Positions 43,447-51,800 of a stretch of 64,000 nt of DNA are shown here, piece by piece; the stretch's first letter is position 1; every line of letters begins with the position of its first letter. Where the stretch lies: assembly GCA_016125285.1 (NCBI GenBank), contig WGMA01000012.1, forward strand, positions 62,001 through 126,000, in the 5' to 3' direction. This DNA comes from Phycisphaera sp. (GTDB lineage Bacteria; Planctomycetota; Phycisphaerae; Phycisphaerales; Zrk34). Under the pieces are notes generated by a model. It made no database searches and was not told the DNA's origin. It saw nothing but the letters and a program-made list of their open reading frames with translations. Both the position numbers and the translations under genes were made by a program.

Positions 43447-45351
43447 ATGCTCGACGCGATCGCCTTCAACCTCGTCGCACTCGCCGTCGCGCTGACCTGG
43501 GCGCTGCTGCTGCGGGTGCGGCCGATGGCGCTGCTCCCGGCGGTGATCGTCACGCTCTACGTCGTCGTCGCGCAGGCGTGGGTGCTCGTCACCGGGCTCG
43601 TCGGCAGGCTCAACGTCGTCGCCTGGCGGTTCACCGCCGCGGGACTCGTGTTCGCGCTGATCATCGCGTGGGGCGTCGGCTCGCCCTACCTGCGCGGCGA
43701 GCTGACGCGCTGGCGCGCCCGACTCGACCGCACACGCCGCACGCTCGGCGCGTGGCGCGTCACGCTGCTCGCCCTGCTCGCGGTGTCGATGCTCATCTGG
43801 ATCGCCGCCGCCGGCTGGATGATCGGCCCGTGGCTGCCCGACGTGCAGTCGTACCACCTGCTGACGCCCGGCGACTGGGTCGCCGACGGCGCGATCACGC
43901 AGCGCGACTGGCCCGACGTGCGCTGCTACTGGCCGGCCGGCAACGGGCTGCTGATGGCGTGGTGGATGGCGCCGCTGCACGCGCTGCGCGGCGCGGTGCT
44001 CGTCGGCGTCGCGTGGTCCGCGCTGACCCTCGCCGCCGCGTGGGCCCTGGCGCGGCAGATGGGCGCCACCGTCCGCGTCGCCTGGGCCGCGGTCCTGCTC
44101 GCGATGTGCGTGCCGATCGTCTGGGCGCAGGGCACGATCGCTCTGAACGACATGGCCACCGCCGCGCTCGCCCTCGTCGCCGTCGCCGCCGTCGCCGGGC
44201 GACACGTCCGACCCGCGCACGTCGTGCTCGCGCTCGCCGCGATCGCCGTCGGCCTCGGCGTCAAGGCCTCCATGCTGCTGCTCGCCCCGCCGATCGTCGT
44301 CGCCGCCGTATTCCGCTGGCTGCGTCACCGTCGCCCCGCCGGCGTCGACCCCGCCGCGAGCTCCGCACGCCGCGCCCTGCTCGTCACCACACTCGTCCTC
44401 ACCGCCGCCATCGGCTCCGTGTGGTACGTCCGCAACGTCGCCGTCCTCCCGCAGCACAACCCGCTCTACCCCGCGCCGCTCAACATCCTCGGCCACACCG
44501 TCTTCGAAGGTCACCCCCACTTCTCCCGCCAGCACGGACACTTCTCCGTCAAGCAGTTCACCGGCAACGCCTTCGACATCTTCTACTCCAAGGGCTGGGA
44601 CCGCACCGGCCCGCGCGGCGGGCAGACGCCCAACTCCACCGGCTTCGGACTGCTCGCCATGGCGATCGGCTGGCCCGCCATGCTCGCCCTGCTCGTCTTC
44701 GCCCCGCGCGCCCGACCCGCCATCCTCATCGTCATCGTCATGATGCTGCTGCTTATGGCCGGCGTCGAAGACGACCCGTGGGCCGGCCGCTTCTTCGCCT
44801 TCGTGCCGATCACGCTCGTCGTCTGCATAGCCGTCGTCACGCCGCGCCTGTTCACGCCGCGCGGGCGCACGCCGACGGCCGCACGTCAGATGCCGCTGCT
44901 GCTGTGGTACGCCCTGCTCGCCTCCGCGGCGCTGTGGTCCGTCGGCGTCGCCGTCCGCGACAGCGCGCCGCCCATCGCCTGGTCCGTGTGGAAACTGCAA
45001 GGCGTCGGCGACATCTCGCTGAGCACCATGATGATCGGCCACCCCAACGGCTACCTCCACGACGCCGCGAAGGTCGTGCCGCCCGACGCCACGCTCGCCG
45101 TCGTCGTCCCCGCCGCGCGACCCTACGTGCCGATCGCCGGCCTGCATGGCCCGGGCGTCACCCGACGCTTCGTCTACTACGCCGACCCCGACGGCGCGCT
45201 GCCCAACCGCGCGCAGCTCGACGCCTGGCGTCGGGCCGGCGTGCACTGGGTCTGCGTCGTCACCCGCGCCGACGAGCTCGCCGCCACCGACGCGGCGATG
45301 GAACGCACCGGCTTCACCCGCGCCGCGGAGGGCATCTATGAAATCCGCTAA
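43447..45351 (+). CDS. Polytopic membrane glycosyltransferase-like protein (PMT/GT39 type)
   Basis: 634 aa. About 12 hydrophobic helices with GC-rich, Leu/Ala/Val-dominated sequence. The first loop carries WLPDVQSYHLLTPGDWVADG, with the acidic residue where PMT-type glycosyltransferases hold their catalytic Asp. A C-terminal soluble part of about 110 residues follows (VVPPDATLAVVVPAARPYVP, LDAWRRAGVHWVCVVTRADE). Lipid-linked sugar transfer on the outer face of the inner membrane is the family role; donor and acceptor are unknown. No ribosome site before the ATG at 43447. It overlaps the next small gene by 14 bases. Confidence 0.7.
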   Translation: MLDAIAFNLVALAVALTWALLLRVRPMALLPAVIVTLYVVVAQAWVLVTGLVGRLNVVAWRFTAAGLVFALIIAWGVGSPYLRGELTRWRARLDRTRRTLGAWRVTLLALLAVSMLIWIAAAGWMIGPWLPDVQSYHLLTPGDWVADGAITQRDWPDVRCYWPAGNGLLMAWWMAPLHALRGAVLVGVAWSALTLAAAWALARQMGATVRVAWAAVLLAMCVPIVWAQGTIALNDMATAALALVAVAAVAGRHVRPAHVVLALAAIAVGLGVKASMLLLAPPIVVAAVFRWLRHRRPAGVDPAASSARRALLVTTLVLTAAIGSVWYVRNVAVLPQHNPLYPAPLNILGHTVFEGHPHFSRQHGHFSVKQFTGNAFDIFYSKGWDRTGPRGGQTPNSTGFGLLAMAIGWPAMLALLVFAPRARPAILIVIVMMLLLMAGVEDDPWAGRFFAFVPITLVVCIAVVTPRLFTPRGRTPTAARQMPLLLWYALLASAALWSVGVAVRDSAPPIAWSVWKLQGVGDISLSTMMIGHPNGYLHDAAKVVPPDATLAVVVPAARPYVPIAGLHGPGVTRRFVYYADPDGALPNRAQLDAWRRAGVHWVCVVTRADELAATDAAMERTGFTRAAEGIYEIR

Positions 45352-45460
45352 GCCCGCCAGCACGCTGCCGACCTGGGCCGTGTGGACCACCGTCATCCTC
45401 GCCGCCCTGCTCTGGACGCACGGCCTGCTGCTCATCCTCGAGTGGCTCGACGTGATGTGA
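45338..45460 (+). CDS. Small single-pass membrane protein, 40 aa, coupled to the glycosyltransferase
   Basis: Starts inside the end of the glycosyltransferase gene (14-base overlap), with GGAGGG 6-7 bases before the ATG. The peptide MKSAKPASTLPTWAVWTTVI continues with a hydrophobic run and ends LILEWLDVM, so it forms one membrane helix. The overlap and strong ribosome site argue for translation coupled to the upstream gene. It may be an accessory subunit of the transferase; this is inference. No family recognised. Confidence 0.55.
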   Translation: MKSAKPASTLPTWAVWTTVILAALLWTHGLLLILEWLDVM

Positions 45461-45786
45461 ATACATCGCGGCCCACGGGACGGAACCCGTGGGCTTCGGG
45501 GCGCGACGCAAAAACTCAATCGACGCAAATCGGAACTCGGATCTCGGCATGCGGACGTGCGCCGCGGCGATTCACAGGCACTTACGGCGCGCCGGAGGGA
45601 CCGGAACGCCGTAAACGGCGTGTTTTGGTTCGTAGACCGGTAGCCACGGCGTAGAAATCGCGTGCGCTGCCCGAGCAATCCGGGGCGCGCCATATGCGCA
45701 AGGGGCGCGAAAGGGACACCAAAGGGGCGCACGCAGGCGCGAAAAGCGGACGCAAAAACTCAATGGACGGATGTGTGGTTTTGGGG
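45461..45786. repeat. Gene-free stretch with a palindrome and a 16-bp direct repeat
   Basis: A hairpin (CCCACGGGacggaacCCGTGGG, 45471 on) lies behind the small membrane protein gene. GACGCAAAAACTCAAT occurs at 45505-45520 and again at 45749-45764, with similar flanking bases. The 228 bases between the direct repeats contain no gene that I can support; phrases such as GGGGCGCGAAAGGG recur within them. This is an intergenic repeat zone between convergent genes. Confidence 0.65.
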
Positions 45787-46317
45787 TTAGGTATCGAGCG
45801 CCACAAACTTCGGCGTGTCGCCCGGCCAGTCGTCGGGGAAGAGTTCAACGCGGATTGTGCCACTAAGAACGTCATGCAACCACGTTCCCAGCGGTGTGCT
45901 GTATTCAGACCATCCAGACCGACTGCCAGCCACGACGATCGGCCACGCTTCGGGCTGTTCACCCGCGGCAGTGTTCCAGAACAGCGCGTCGCCGTTATCT
46001 GTCATGCCGAACGCGAGCAGGCCGGATGTGTGTGAATCGATTGGATACGGAACAGATTCGTAGCCGTCCGCCGTGACGGCGCGCATGACATCGAGTTGCT
46101 GTTTAACTTGGGCCTGCAGGTTGACGTGCGGGTTGCTCACGCTTGGCGCGAACAGCCACAGGAACTCGCCGAAGTTTCCAACACCGTATGCCTCGATGAT
46201 CTGTTTGTAGTCGCGAGGAAGCCCGATGCCCAGCTCGTTCTCAACGGCGATCCAGTCGATCGGTGTGCCAACTGCATGCGGTGGCGTGCACAGCCGCAGC
46301 AGGTCTTCGGTCGCCAT
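45787..46317 (-). CDS. SMI1/KNR4 (SUKH) family protein
   Basis: 176 aa, soluble. The SUKH signature is visible: IDWIAVENELGIGLPRDYKQ followed by IIEAYGVGNFGEFLWLFAPS, then TSGLLAFGMTDNGDALFWNT. SUKH proteins act as immunity proteins against toxins of contact-dependent and polymorphic systems, or as general interaction domains. No toxin gene, Rhs or secretion gene is nearby, so it is an orphan here. The start at 46317 lies 1 base beyond the trpA stop region on the same strand, so it is likely cotranscribed with trpA. GGGAATTGAG upstream serves as a weak ribosome site. Confidence 0.8.
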   Translation of the reverse strand: MATEDLLRLCTPPHAVGTPIDWIAVENELGIGLPRDYKQIIEAYGVGNFGEFLWLFAPSVSNPHVNLQAQVKQQLDVMRAVTADGYESVPYPIDSHTSGLLAFGMTDNGDALFWNTAAGEQPEAWPIVVAGSRSGWSEYSTPLGTWLHDVLSGTIRVELFPDDWPGDTPKFVALDT

Positions 46318-46318
46318 C

Positions 46319-47125
46319 TCAATTCCCGCGCAGGCCGGTGTGCAGGTCGCTGAGGAACGCGCCGACGTGTTCGGCGATCTTCGTGGGGCCTTCGTGGAGG
46401 TGGTCGGTGATGCGGCGGACGACGGCGGAGCCGACGATCGCGGCGTCGGCGACGCTCGTCACCGCGGCGACGTGTTCGGGCTTGGAGACGCCGAAGCCGA
46501 CGGCGATGGGCAGGTCGGTGACGCCGCGGAGCTTTTCGAGGCGTGCGGTCAGGCCCTCGGGCAGGTCGGCGCGCTCGCCGGTGATGCCCGTGCGCGCCAC
46601 GACGTAGACGAATCCGCTGGAGGCTTTGGCGATCGCGACGGCGCGGTCGTCGGGCGTGGTCGGGGCGATCAGCAGCGTGCTGGTCAGCCCGGCGTCGTGC
46701 ACGACGCGGTTGACCGCGTCGGCCTCTTCGAGCGGCAGGTCGGGGAAGATGAACCCGTCGAACCCGGCGTCCGCGGCGTCGGCCACGAACTTCTTGACGC
46801 CGATGCGGAACACGATCGAGTAGCTGACCATCGCCACGAGCCCGAGGTCGAGCTGATCACGCAGGCCGCGGACCATCGCGAAGATGTCGGCGGGGTGACA
46901 GCCGTGGCGCAGCGCCTCGGTCATCGACGCCTGGATGACCGGGCCGTCGGCGATCGGATCGGAGAACGGGATGCCGAGTTCGCAGATGGACGCGCCGGCG
47001 GCCTGCGCGGCGGGCAGCAGCGCGGCGGTCGCCTCGAGGTCGGGGTAACCGGCGGTGATAAACGGCATCAGCGCGGCCCGGTCGGCGCTGCGGAGGTCGG
47101 CGAAAATCTGTTCGATGCGGTTCAT
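46319..47125 (-). CDS. trpA: Tryptophan synthase alpha subunit
   Basis: 268 aa. Splits indole-3-glycerol phosphate to indole in the alpha-beta complex. Signatures: LMPFITAGYPDLEATAALLP, ICELGIPFSDPIADGPVIQA with the catalytic Glu and Asp region, FIFPDLPLEEA, YVVARTGITGERADLPEG, and IAVGFGVSKPEHV. Length is normal. No trpB lies next to it, so the trp genes are dispersed here. The ATG at 47125 is chosen because the upstream sequence is repeat-rich and unrelated. Confidence 0.95.
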   Translation of the reverse strand: MNRIEQIFADLRSADRAALMPFITAGYPDLEATAALLPAAQAAGASICELGIPFSDPIADGPVIQASMTEALRHGCHPADIFAMVRGLRDQLDLGLVAMVSYSIVFRIGVKKFVADAADAGFDGFIFPDLPLEEADAVNRVVHDAGLTSTLLIAPTTPDDRAVAIAKASSGFVYVVARTGITGERADLPEGLTARLEKLRGVTDLPIAVGFGVSKPEHVAAVTSVADAAIVGSAVVRRITDHLHEGPTKIAEHVGAFLSDLHTGLRGN

Positions 47126-47256
47126 GGTCGCAACAGGATAGTGGGAATTGAGGGATGGGGAAAACGGGCGGGCGGGTGCTAAGCCGCAAGCGGCTTGGGG
47201 TGGCGGCGGGCGTGCGGAGGCGGCGCATGTGGATTGTGCGATGCGGGTGATCATCC

Positions 47257-47316
<60 letters not shown>

Positions 47317-47385
47317 CGGTGGTAGAGGGGAGCGGCGCGCGGACGCATGGCGTGTGGTGAGTTGAGGTGAGCGGGATCTGCCTTC

Positions 47386-47417
47386 GCCACTGACAAGCTG
47401 GGCTTGTCAGTGCCACC
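47386..47417. repeat. GCCACTGACAAGC palindrome, copy 1
   Basis: GCCACTGACAAGCTGGGCTT and its complementary half form a near-perfect hairpin ending TTGTCAGTGCCACC. An identical 32-base copy lies at 60976-61007 and a related one at 60852-60893. It is followed at 47420-47445 by another palindrome (CCCGCGGAGCGGAACC, then CGTGGGC) resembling that at 45471. The rest of 47126-47501 has no gene. Confidence 0.85.
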
Positions 47418-47501
47418 CGGAGGCCCGCGGAGCGGAACCCGTGGGCTTTTGGGACGTCCAAGCGTAAGGGCTGGCGCGTGCGGCGTTCCTATAGTAGTAG
47501 C

Positions 47502-48638
47502 ATGAGCATGAGAGAGATGACCCTGATTGCGTGTTTGTTCGTCGGCGTGTCGGCGGGCGTGGTGCGCGCCGAGAAGGTGGTGGAGAAGTACGACGACGGG
47601 AAGACGAAGGTGGAGTACGTCACGGACGCGGACGGGACGAAGAACGGGCCGTTCCGCGAGTTTTATCCGACGGGTCGGCCGGCGCGTCAGGGGCGTTACG
47701 TGGGCGGCAAGCTGCACGGGCCGGTGACGGAATTCGACGAGAACGGTCGCAAGTCGGGCGAGCAGGTGTGGGCGGAGGGCGTGCTGCTGGTGCCGCGTGG
47801 TCGTCAGGAGATGGCGGCGGCGATGCGTGCGATCGCGACGAGCCGGATCGAGGGCCCGGGCACGCCGGCGATGCGGGAGTCGGTCAAGCAGCTGATGATG
47901 TACCGGTACCTGTGCGGCGCGCCTTACGAGGGGATCGTGCTGGACGAGGACCTGAGCAAGCGCGCGGCGGCGGCGGCGCTGACGTGCGACAAGCTCGGGC
48001 AGATGACGCACCATCCTGACCACAACCCCGGCCTGCCGGACGAGACGTACCGGCTCGCGCTGGACGGTTGTTCGCAGAGCAACCTGGCGTACGGCACGGC
48101 GACGCGCGGGTTCGGGGTCGACGCGTACATGGACGACTCCGACGAGCGCAACATCGATCGCGTGGGACACCGGCGGTGGTGCCTGAACCCGCGGCTGCGG
48201 CGGGTGGGGTTCGGCGAGTCGGGCAAGTTCGCGGCGATGTACGCGCACGACGAGACGCGCGGCGACGTGCCGGACTGGGACATGATCACGTACCCGGCGC
48301 GCGGGTACATGCCGACGCAGCTGTTCGGCGCGGAGCGCGCGTGGTCGGTGACGCTCAACCCGCAGCACTACGCGACGCCGAGCCAGTCGGACATCAAGGT
48401 CCGCGTGTGGGAGGTGCGCACGCCGGCGCTGGACGTCGAGAAGCTGATGCAGGGCGCGCCGCTGAACCTGGACTACTTCGCGGTGGAGCTGCAACGGTTC
48501 GGCGTGGACAACTGCATCATCTTCCGCCCCGAGCACCTCACGCCGCGCATGCGGCAGAAGTTCTTCGTGGAGATCGAGGGCGTGAAGACGACGTCGGGCG
48601 ACGCGGTGACGGTGCGGTATTACGTGGAGTTTATCTGA
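47502..48638 (+). CDS. Exported MORN-repeat and CAP-domain protein
   Basis: 378 aa. Signal peptide MTLIACLFVGVSAGVVRA. Residues about 25-90 are MORN/YwqK-like repeats (YDDGKTKVEYVTDADGTKNG, FYPTGRPARQGRYVGGKLHG). Residues about 120-250 resemble a CAP/SCP domain: LALDGCSQSNLAYGTATRGF, VDAYMDDSDERNIDRVGHRR then WCLNPRLRRVGFG. The C-terminal 110 residues are strand-rich (HYATPSQSDIKVRVWEVRTP). CAP domains occur in secreted proteins of many kinds, some sterol-binding or peptidase-like; no function can be fixed. Several ATG codons (47502, 47508, 47517) are possible; a TATAGT box lies just before. Confidence 0.7.
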   Translation: MSMREMTLIACLFVGVSAGVVRAEKVVEKYDDGKTKVEYVTDADGTKNGPFREFYPTGRPARQGRYVGGKLHGPVTEFDENGRKSGEQVWAEGVLLVPRGRQEMAAAMRAIATSRIEGPGTPAMRESVKQLMMYRYLCGAPYEGIVLDEDLSKRAAAAALTCDKLGQMTHHPDHNPGLPDETYRLALDGCSQSNLAYGTATRGFGVDAYMDDSDERNIDRVGHRRWCLNPRLRRVGFGESGKFAAMYAHDETRGDVPDWDMITYPARGYMPTQLFGAERAWSVTLNPQHYATPSQSDIKVRVWEVRTPALDVEKLMQGAPLNLDYFAVELQRFGVDNCIIFRPEHLTPRMRQKFFVEIEGVKTTSGDAVTVRYYVEFI

Positions 48639-48656
48639 GCGACGCGCGGGGCTGGT

Positions 48657-48824
48657 GTGCCACTGGCGGCTTGTCCGCCAGTGTGTCGATGGGGCGTGCA
48701 CGCGCCGATGAGGCGCAGATATAACAAACGTAAATGCACTGGCGGGCAGGCCGCCAGTGGCACCCGTGCGCAGATGTAACAGACGTAAATGCACTGGCGG
48801 GCAGGCCGCCAGTGGCACCCGTGC
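48657..48824. repeat. Tandem 55-bp repeat and related palindrome (CACTGGCGG family)
   Basis: Two copies of a 55-base unit at 48715-48769 and 48770-48824 differ at two positions. Each unit contains CACTGGCGGGCAGGCCGCCA with its complementary half. A third, single palindrome of the same kind (CCACTGGCGGCTTGTCCGCC) precedes them at 48657-48684. All lie downstream of the MORN-CAP gene, before its terminator. Confidence 0.92.
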
Positions 48825-48869
48825 GGTCGAACAAGATTGAAATGTGCGTGCGGTGATCCCTCACCCCGG

Positions 48870-48896
48870 CCCTCTCCCGGCGGGAGAGGGGGTTTT
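48870..48896 (+). terminator. Hairpin terminator built from a CCCTCACCC-type element
   Basis: CCCTCTCCC and GGGAGAGGG pair with a 3-base loop, followed by GGTTTTA. It ends the plus-strand MORN-CAP transcript and touches the stop codon of the convergent kinase gene. Confidence 0.65.
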
Positions 48897-51800
48897 ACTC
48901 GGACTCGACGCTGATGCCGGAGATGAACGGCTCGTCGAGGATCTTCTTGAACTTGATGTCGAGCACGCCGTCGGTGACGTCGACGCTGACGTCGATGGTC
49001 AGCGGCTTGAAGATGCCCTTGGCGCGGGCGATGTCGATGTTCTTGAAGGCCTTGCCCTCGACGTCGACGTCGAAGACGCGCTGGCCGGGGTCTTTGTGCA
49101 GTTCGGCGAAGACGAGTCGGACCTTGTACCGTCCGTTGGGGACGGTGAAGCGGTAGGCCTGCATGTCCTTGCGGTAGCGTTTGAGCAGCGGGTTGTCGAC
49201 GTCGTTATGATCGGCGTCGCCGCCGCCGACGCGTCCCCACGAGCCGTCCCTGAAGTCCTGGTCGGCTTTCCAGACCGTGCCGTTGGGCTCGATGTATTCC
49301 GCGCCGGCGCAGTTGACGAACAGCTTGTAGGGCCCGGCGTCGGTCGGCGTGGTGGCCGCGGGCGCACCGGCGGGCGTGGTCTTCGTGTCGGCGCCGGCGA
49401 CGGTCGCGGCGGCGTCTTCGGGCTTGAACGGCGGCGGGGTCTCGGCGGTGGTCGCCCGCAGCGCGAAGCATCCGAGCGAATACGCCAGCTCGTTGTGGAT
49501 CTGCAGGACGAGCAGGCCGTTGTGGTGATCGATCGGCTCGGCGGGGATGAGTCGGATGAGGTGGTTGCGTCCGACGGCGTCGGGCCGGCGTGCGAGCCAG
49601 GGCGTCTTGTCGTTGTCGTCGATCAGGTTCGCGGCGCCGTAGCGATCGGTTTCCTTGTAGGGCGTCTCGGCGTCTCGGAGCCTGATGGGGGTGAGGTTGG
49701 TGGGGTCGTTGCGTGGCGCGACGGCGAGGGTGATCTCGGAGATGGCCAGCGCGCCGCCGGGTCCGCGGCCGGGCCCGTGGCGCGGCGCGGGCAGGGACGG
49801 GTGGGTCATGATCTCGAGCTCGAGCGCGGTGATGGGCTGCTTCCAGTCGACGGGGAAGGTGACGGTGTAGAGGTCGCCGGGCGCGTTCTTGCCCTCGGCG
49901 AGGATCGCGCCCTCGTTGTCGGGCGAGAGGTCGGCGCCGCCGGCGCTGACGAGCGTGTCGGGCTTGAGGCGCTGGAACATCAGCGCGTAGAGCAGCGGCT
50001 CGCTGTAGCCGCGCGGCACGGCGGGCGAGAGGTGCGCGGGGGCGATGGGCTGCTCGATCTTGCCGCCGGGCAGCGTCCAGCCGAGGCCGAGGTGCGACAG
50101 CCCGCCGCCCTCTTTGTGGACGACCTCGAAGTAGTAGCGTTCGCCGGCGACGAGGTCGACGTCGGCCGAGGCGCCGTCTTCGGGCCAGGCGTTGTCGCCG
50201 TCGGCGCCGTCGCGTCCGGCGATGCGGCGGAGGTTGGCCGGGTCTTCGTCGGTGGAGAGCATCAGGTCGGACTGATCGTCGGAGGTGAGCCAGAAGCGGT
50301 ACGCGCCGGTGGCGGGCGCGGTGACGTACCCGCGGAAGCGTTGGACGTAGTTGTCGCCGATGTCGCCGACGTAGAGGTTATCGATGTAGTCGAAGCTGTC
50401 GGGGAACGGGCGTTGGGCGATGGCGTTGGTCGCGGCGCCGCGGTCGCCGCCGCCGACGCCCTGCCACAGCTCACGGAGGATCACGCCGTGCTGCAGCGGG
50501 TGGTACTGCGCGACGGGCCGCTTGAAATCGCCGGCGGGCGAGAGGAACTCGCCGGGGATCGGGCGCTGGTCGCGCCCGTCGGGCAGCGTCCAGCCCACGC
50601 GCAGGTGATCGCCGCCGTTGCCCTCTTTGTGCAGCGCGCTGATGTAGTAGCGCTTGCCGGCCTGGAGCTGGATGGGCTTGGACTGAACGCTCCAGTCGTC
50701 CCAGCTGCCGGCGCCGGGTCGCTCGGCGATGACCGCGGCGTTGGCCGGCGTGTCGTCGGTGCTGAGCGACAGCTGCGCGCCGTCGTCGCTGGAGAGGTAG
50801 AACGTGTACGCGCCGGTGACGGGCGGGTAGATGTAGCCGTGCATCCGCTGGGCGTAGTTGTCGGCGAAGTTGCGGGGCGCTTCAAACGTGGCGGCGAGGG
50901 TCGACGCGTCGGGCTTCCGGTTCAGCACGCCCTTGGTGAGGATGTCGTCGTTGACGGATCCGCCGCCAGGCACGTTGTCCCAGCGCTCGAGCGTGATGGT
51001 GCCGCGCGCGTCGCGGTTGAGGTCCGCGACGGGCGTGGTGGCCGGCGTCGGCGTGGTCGGCGTCGGCGTGGGGGCGGGCGTCGGCGTCGCGAGCTTCGCG
51101 ATGAGGCTGCCGTCGCCCTCGGTCTTGACGATCTGCACGAGGTTGAGCAGGCCCTGATTCTTGCTTTCGGCTTCGGCGGTCTGCTCGCTGACGATGATGA
51201 GCGACTGGCCCGCGGCGAGGCGGATGGTCGGCCGCGGGTAGTTGTCCAGGTACGCGTAGCCATCGACGCTGAGGTTGTTCAGGTGCGTGTGATCGAACCG
51301 CTCGTAGCTCGCGGCGTTGGCGTCGGCGGCGCCGATCCACACGTCGTAGGCGCCGTTGCCCGATTCGTTGGCGTGCTTGAAGGTGTTCTCGGCCATGGCG
51401 TACACGGCGTAGGCGCCGGCGCTGAGTCCGTCGATGCGCACCGCGAGTCCGCCGGCGACCTCGGTGCGGAGGTAGTCCTTCGCGACGTCGTTGTTCTGGA
51501 AGCCCTCGGGGCACGAGCCGGACTTCGCGGCGAACGACTTGGCGTTCCAGTCGATGCGGTGGGCGGCGGTGTCGGCGACGCCGAGCGTGAGGGTGAGGCC
51601 GGCGGCGTCGGTGTTGTTCGAGAGGACGAGGCCGGTGGTGACGTCGCTGCCGGCGACGTGATTCCACGCGGCGTGATCCTTGCCGAGCACGCCCTCCTGG
51701 TGCGCCGGTCCGTAGGCGCTGCTGCCGTCGCAATCGCCGAAGTCGAGCTGCAGCGCGGGGGCGACCGCGGCGATCTTGCTGGGGATCTTCGCGTCGGGCG

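Noticed and set aside
45461-45786. Attachment site for an integrated element
   Set aside because: The 16-bp direct repeats would fit, but no integrase or tRNA gene is near and the interval is only about 230 bases.
48657-48824. Possible CRISPR repeats
   Set aside because: The 55-base units are tandem without spacers and each contains an internal palindrome.
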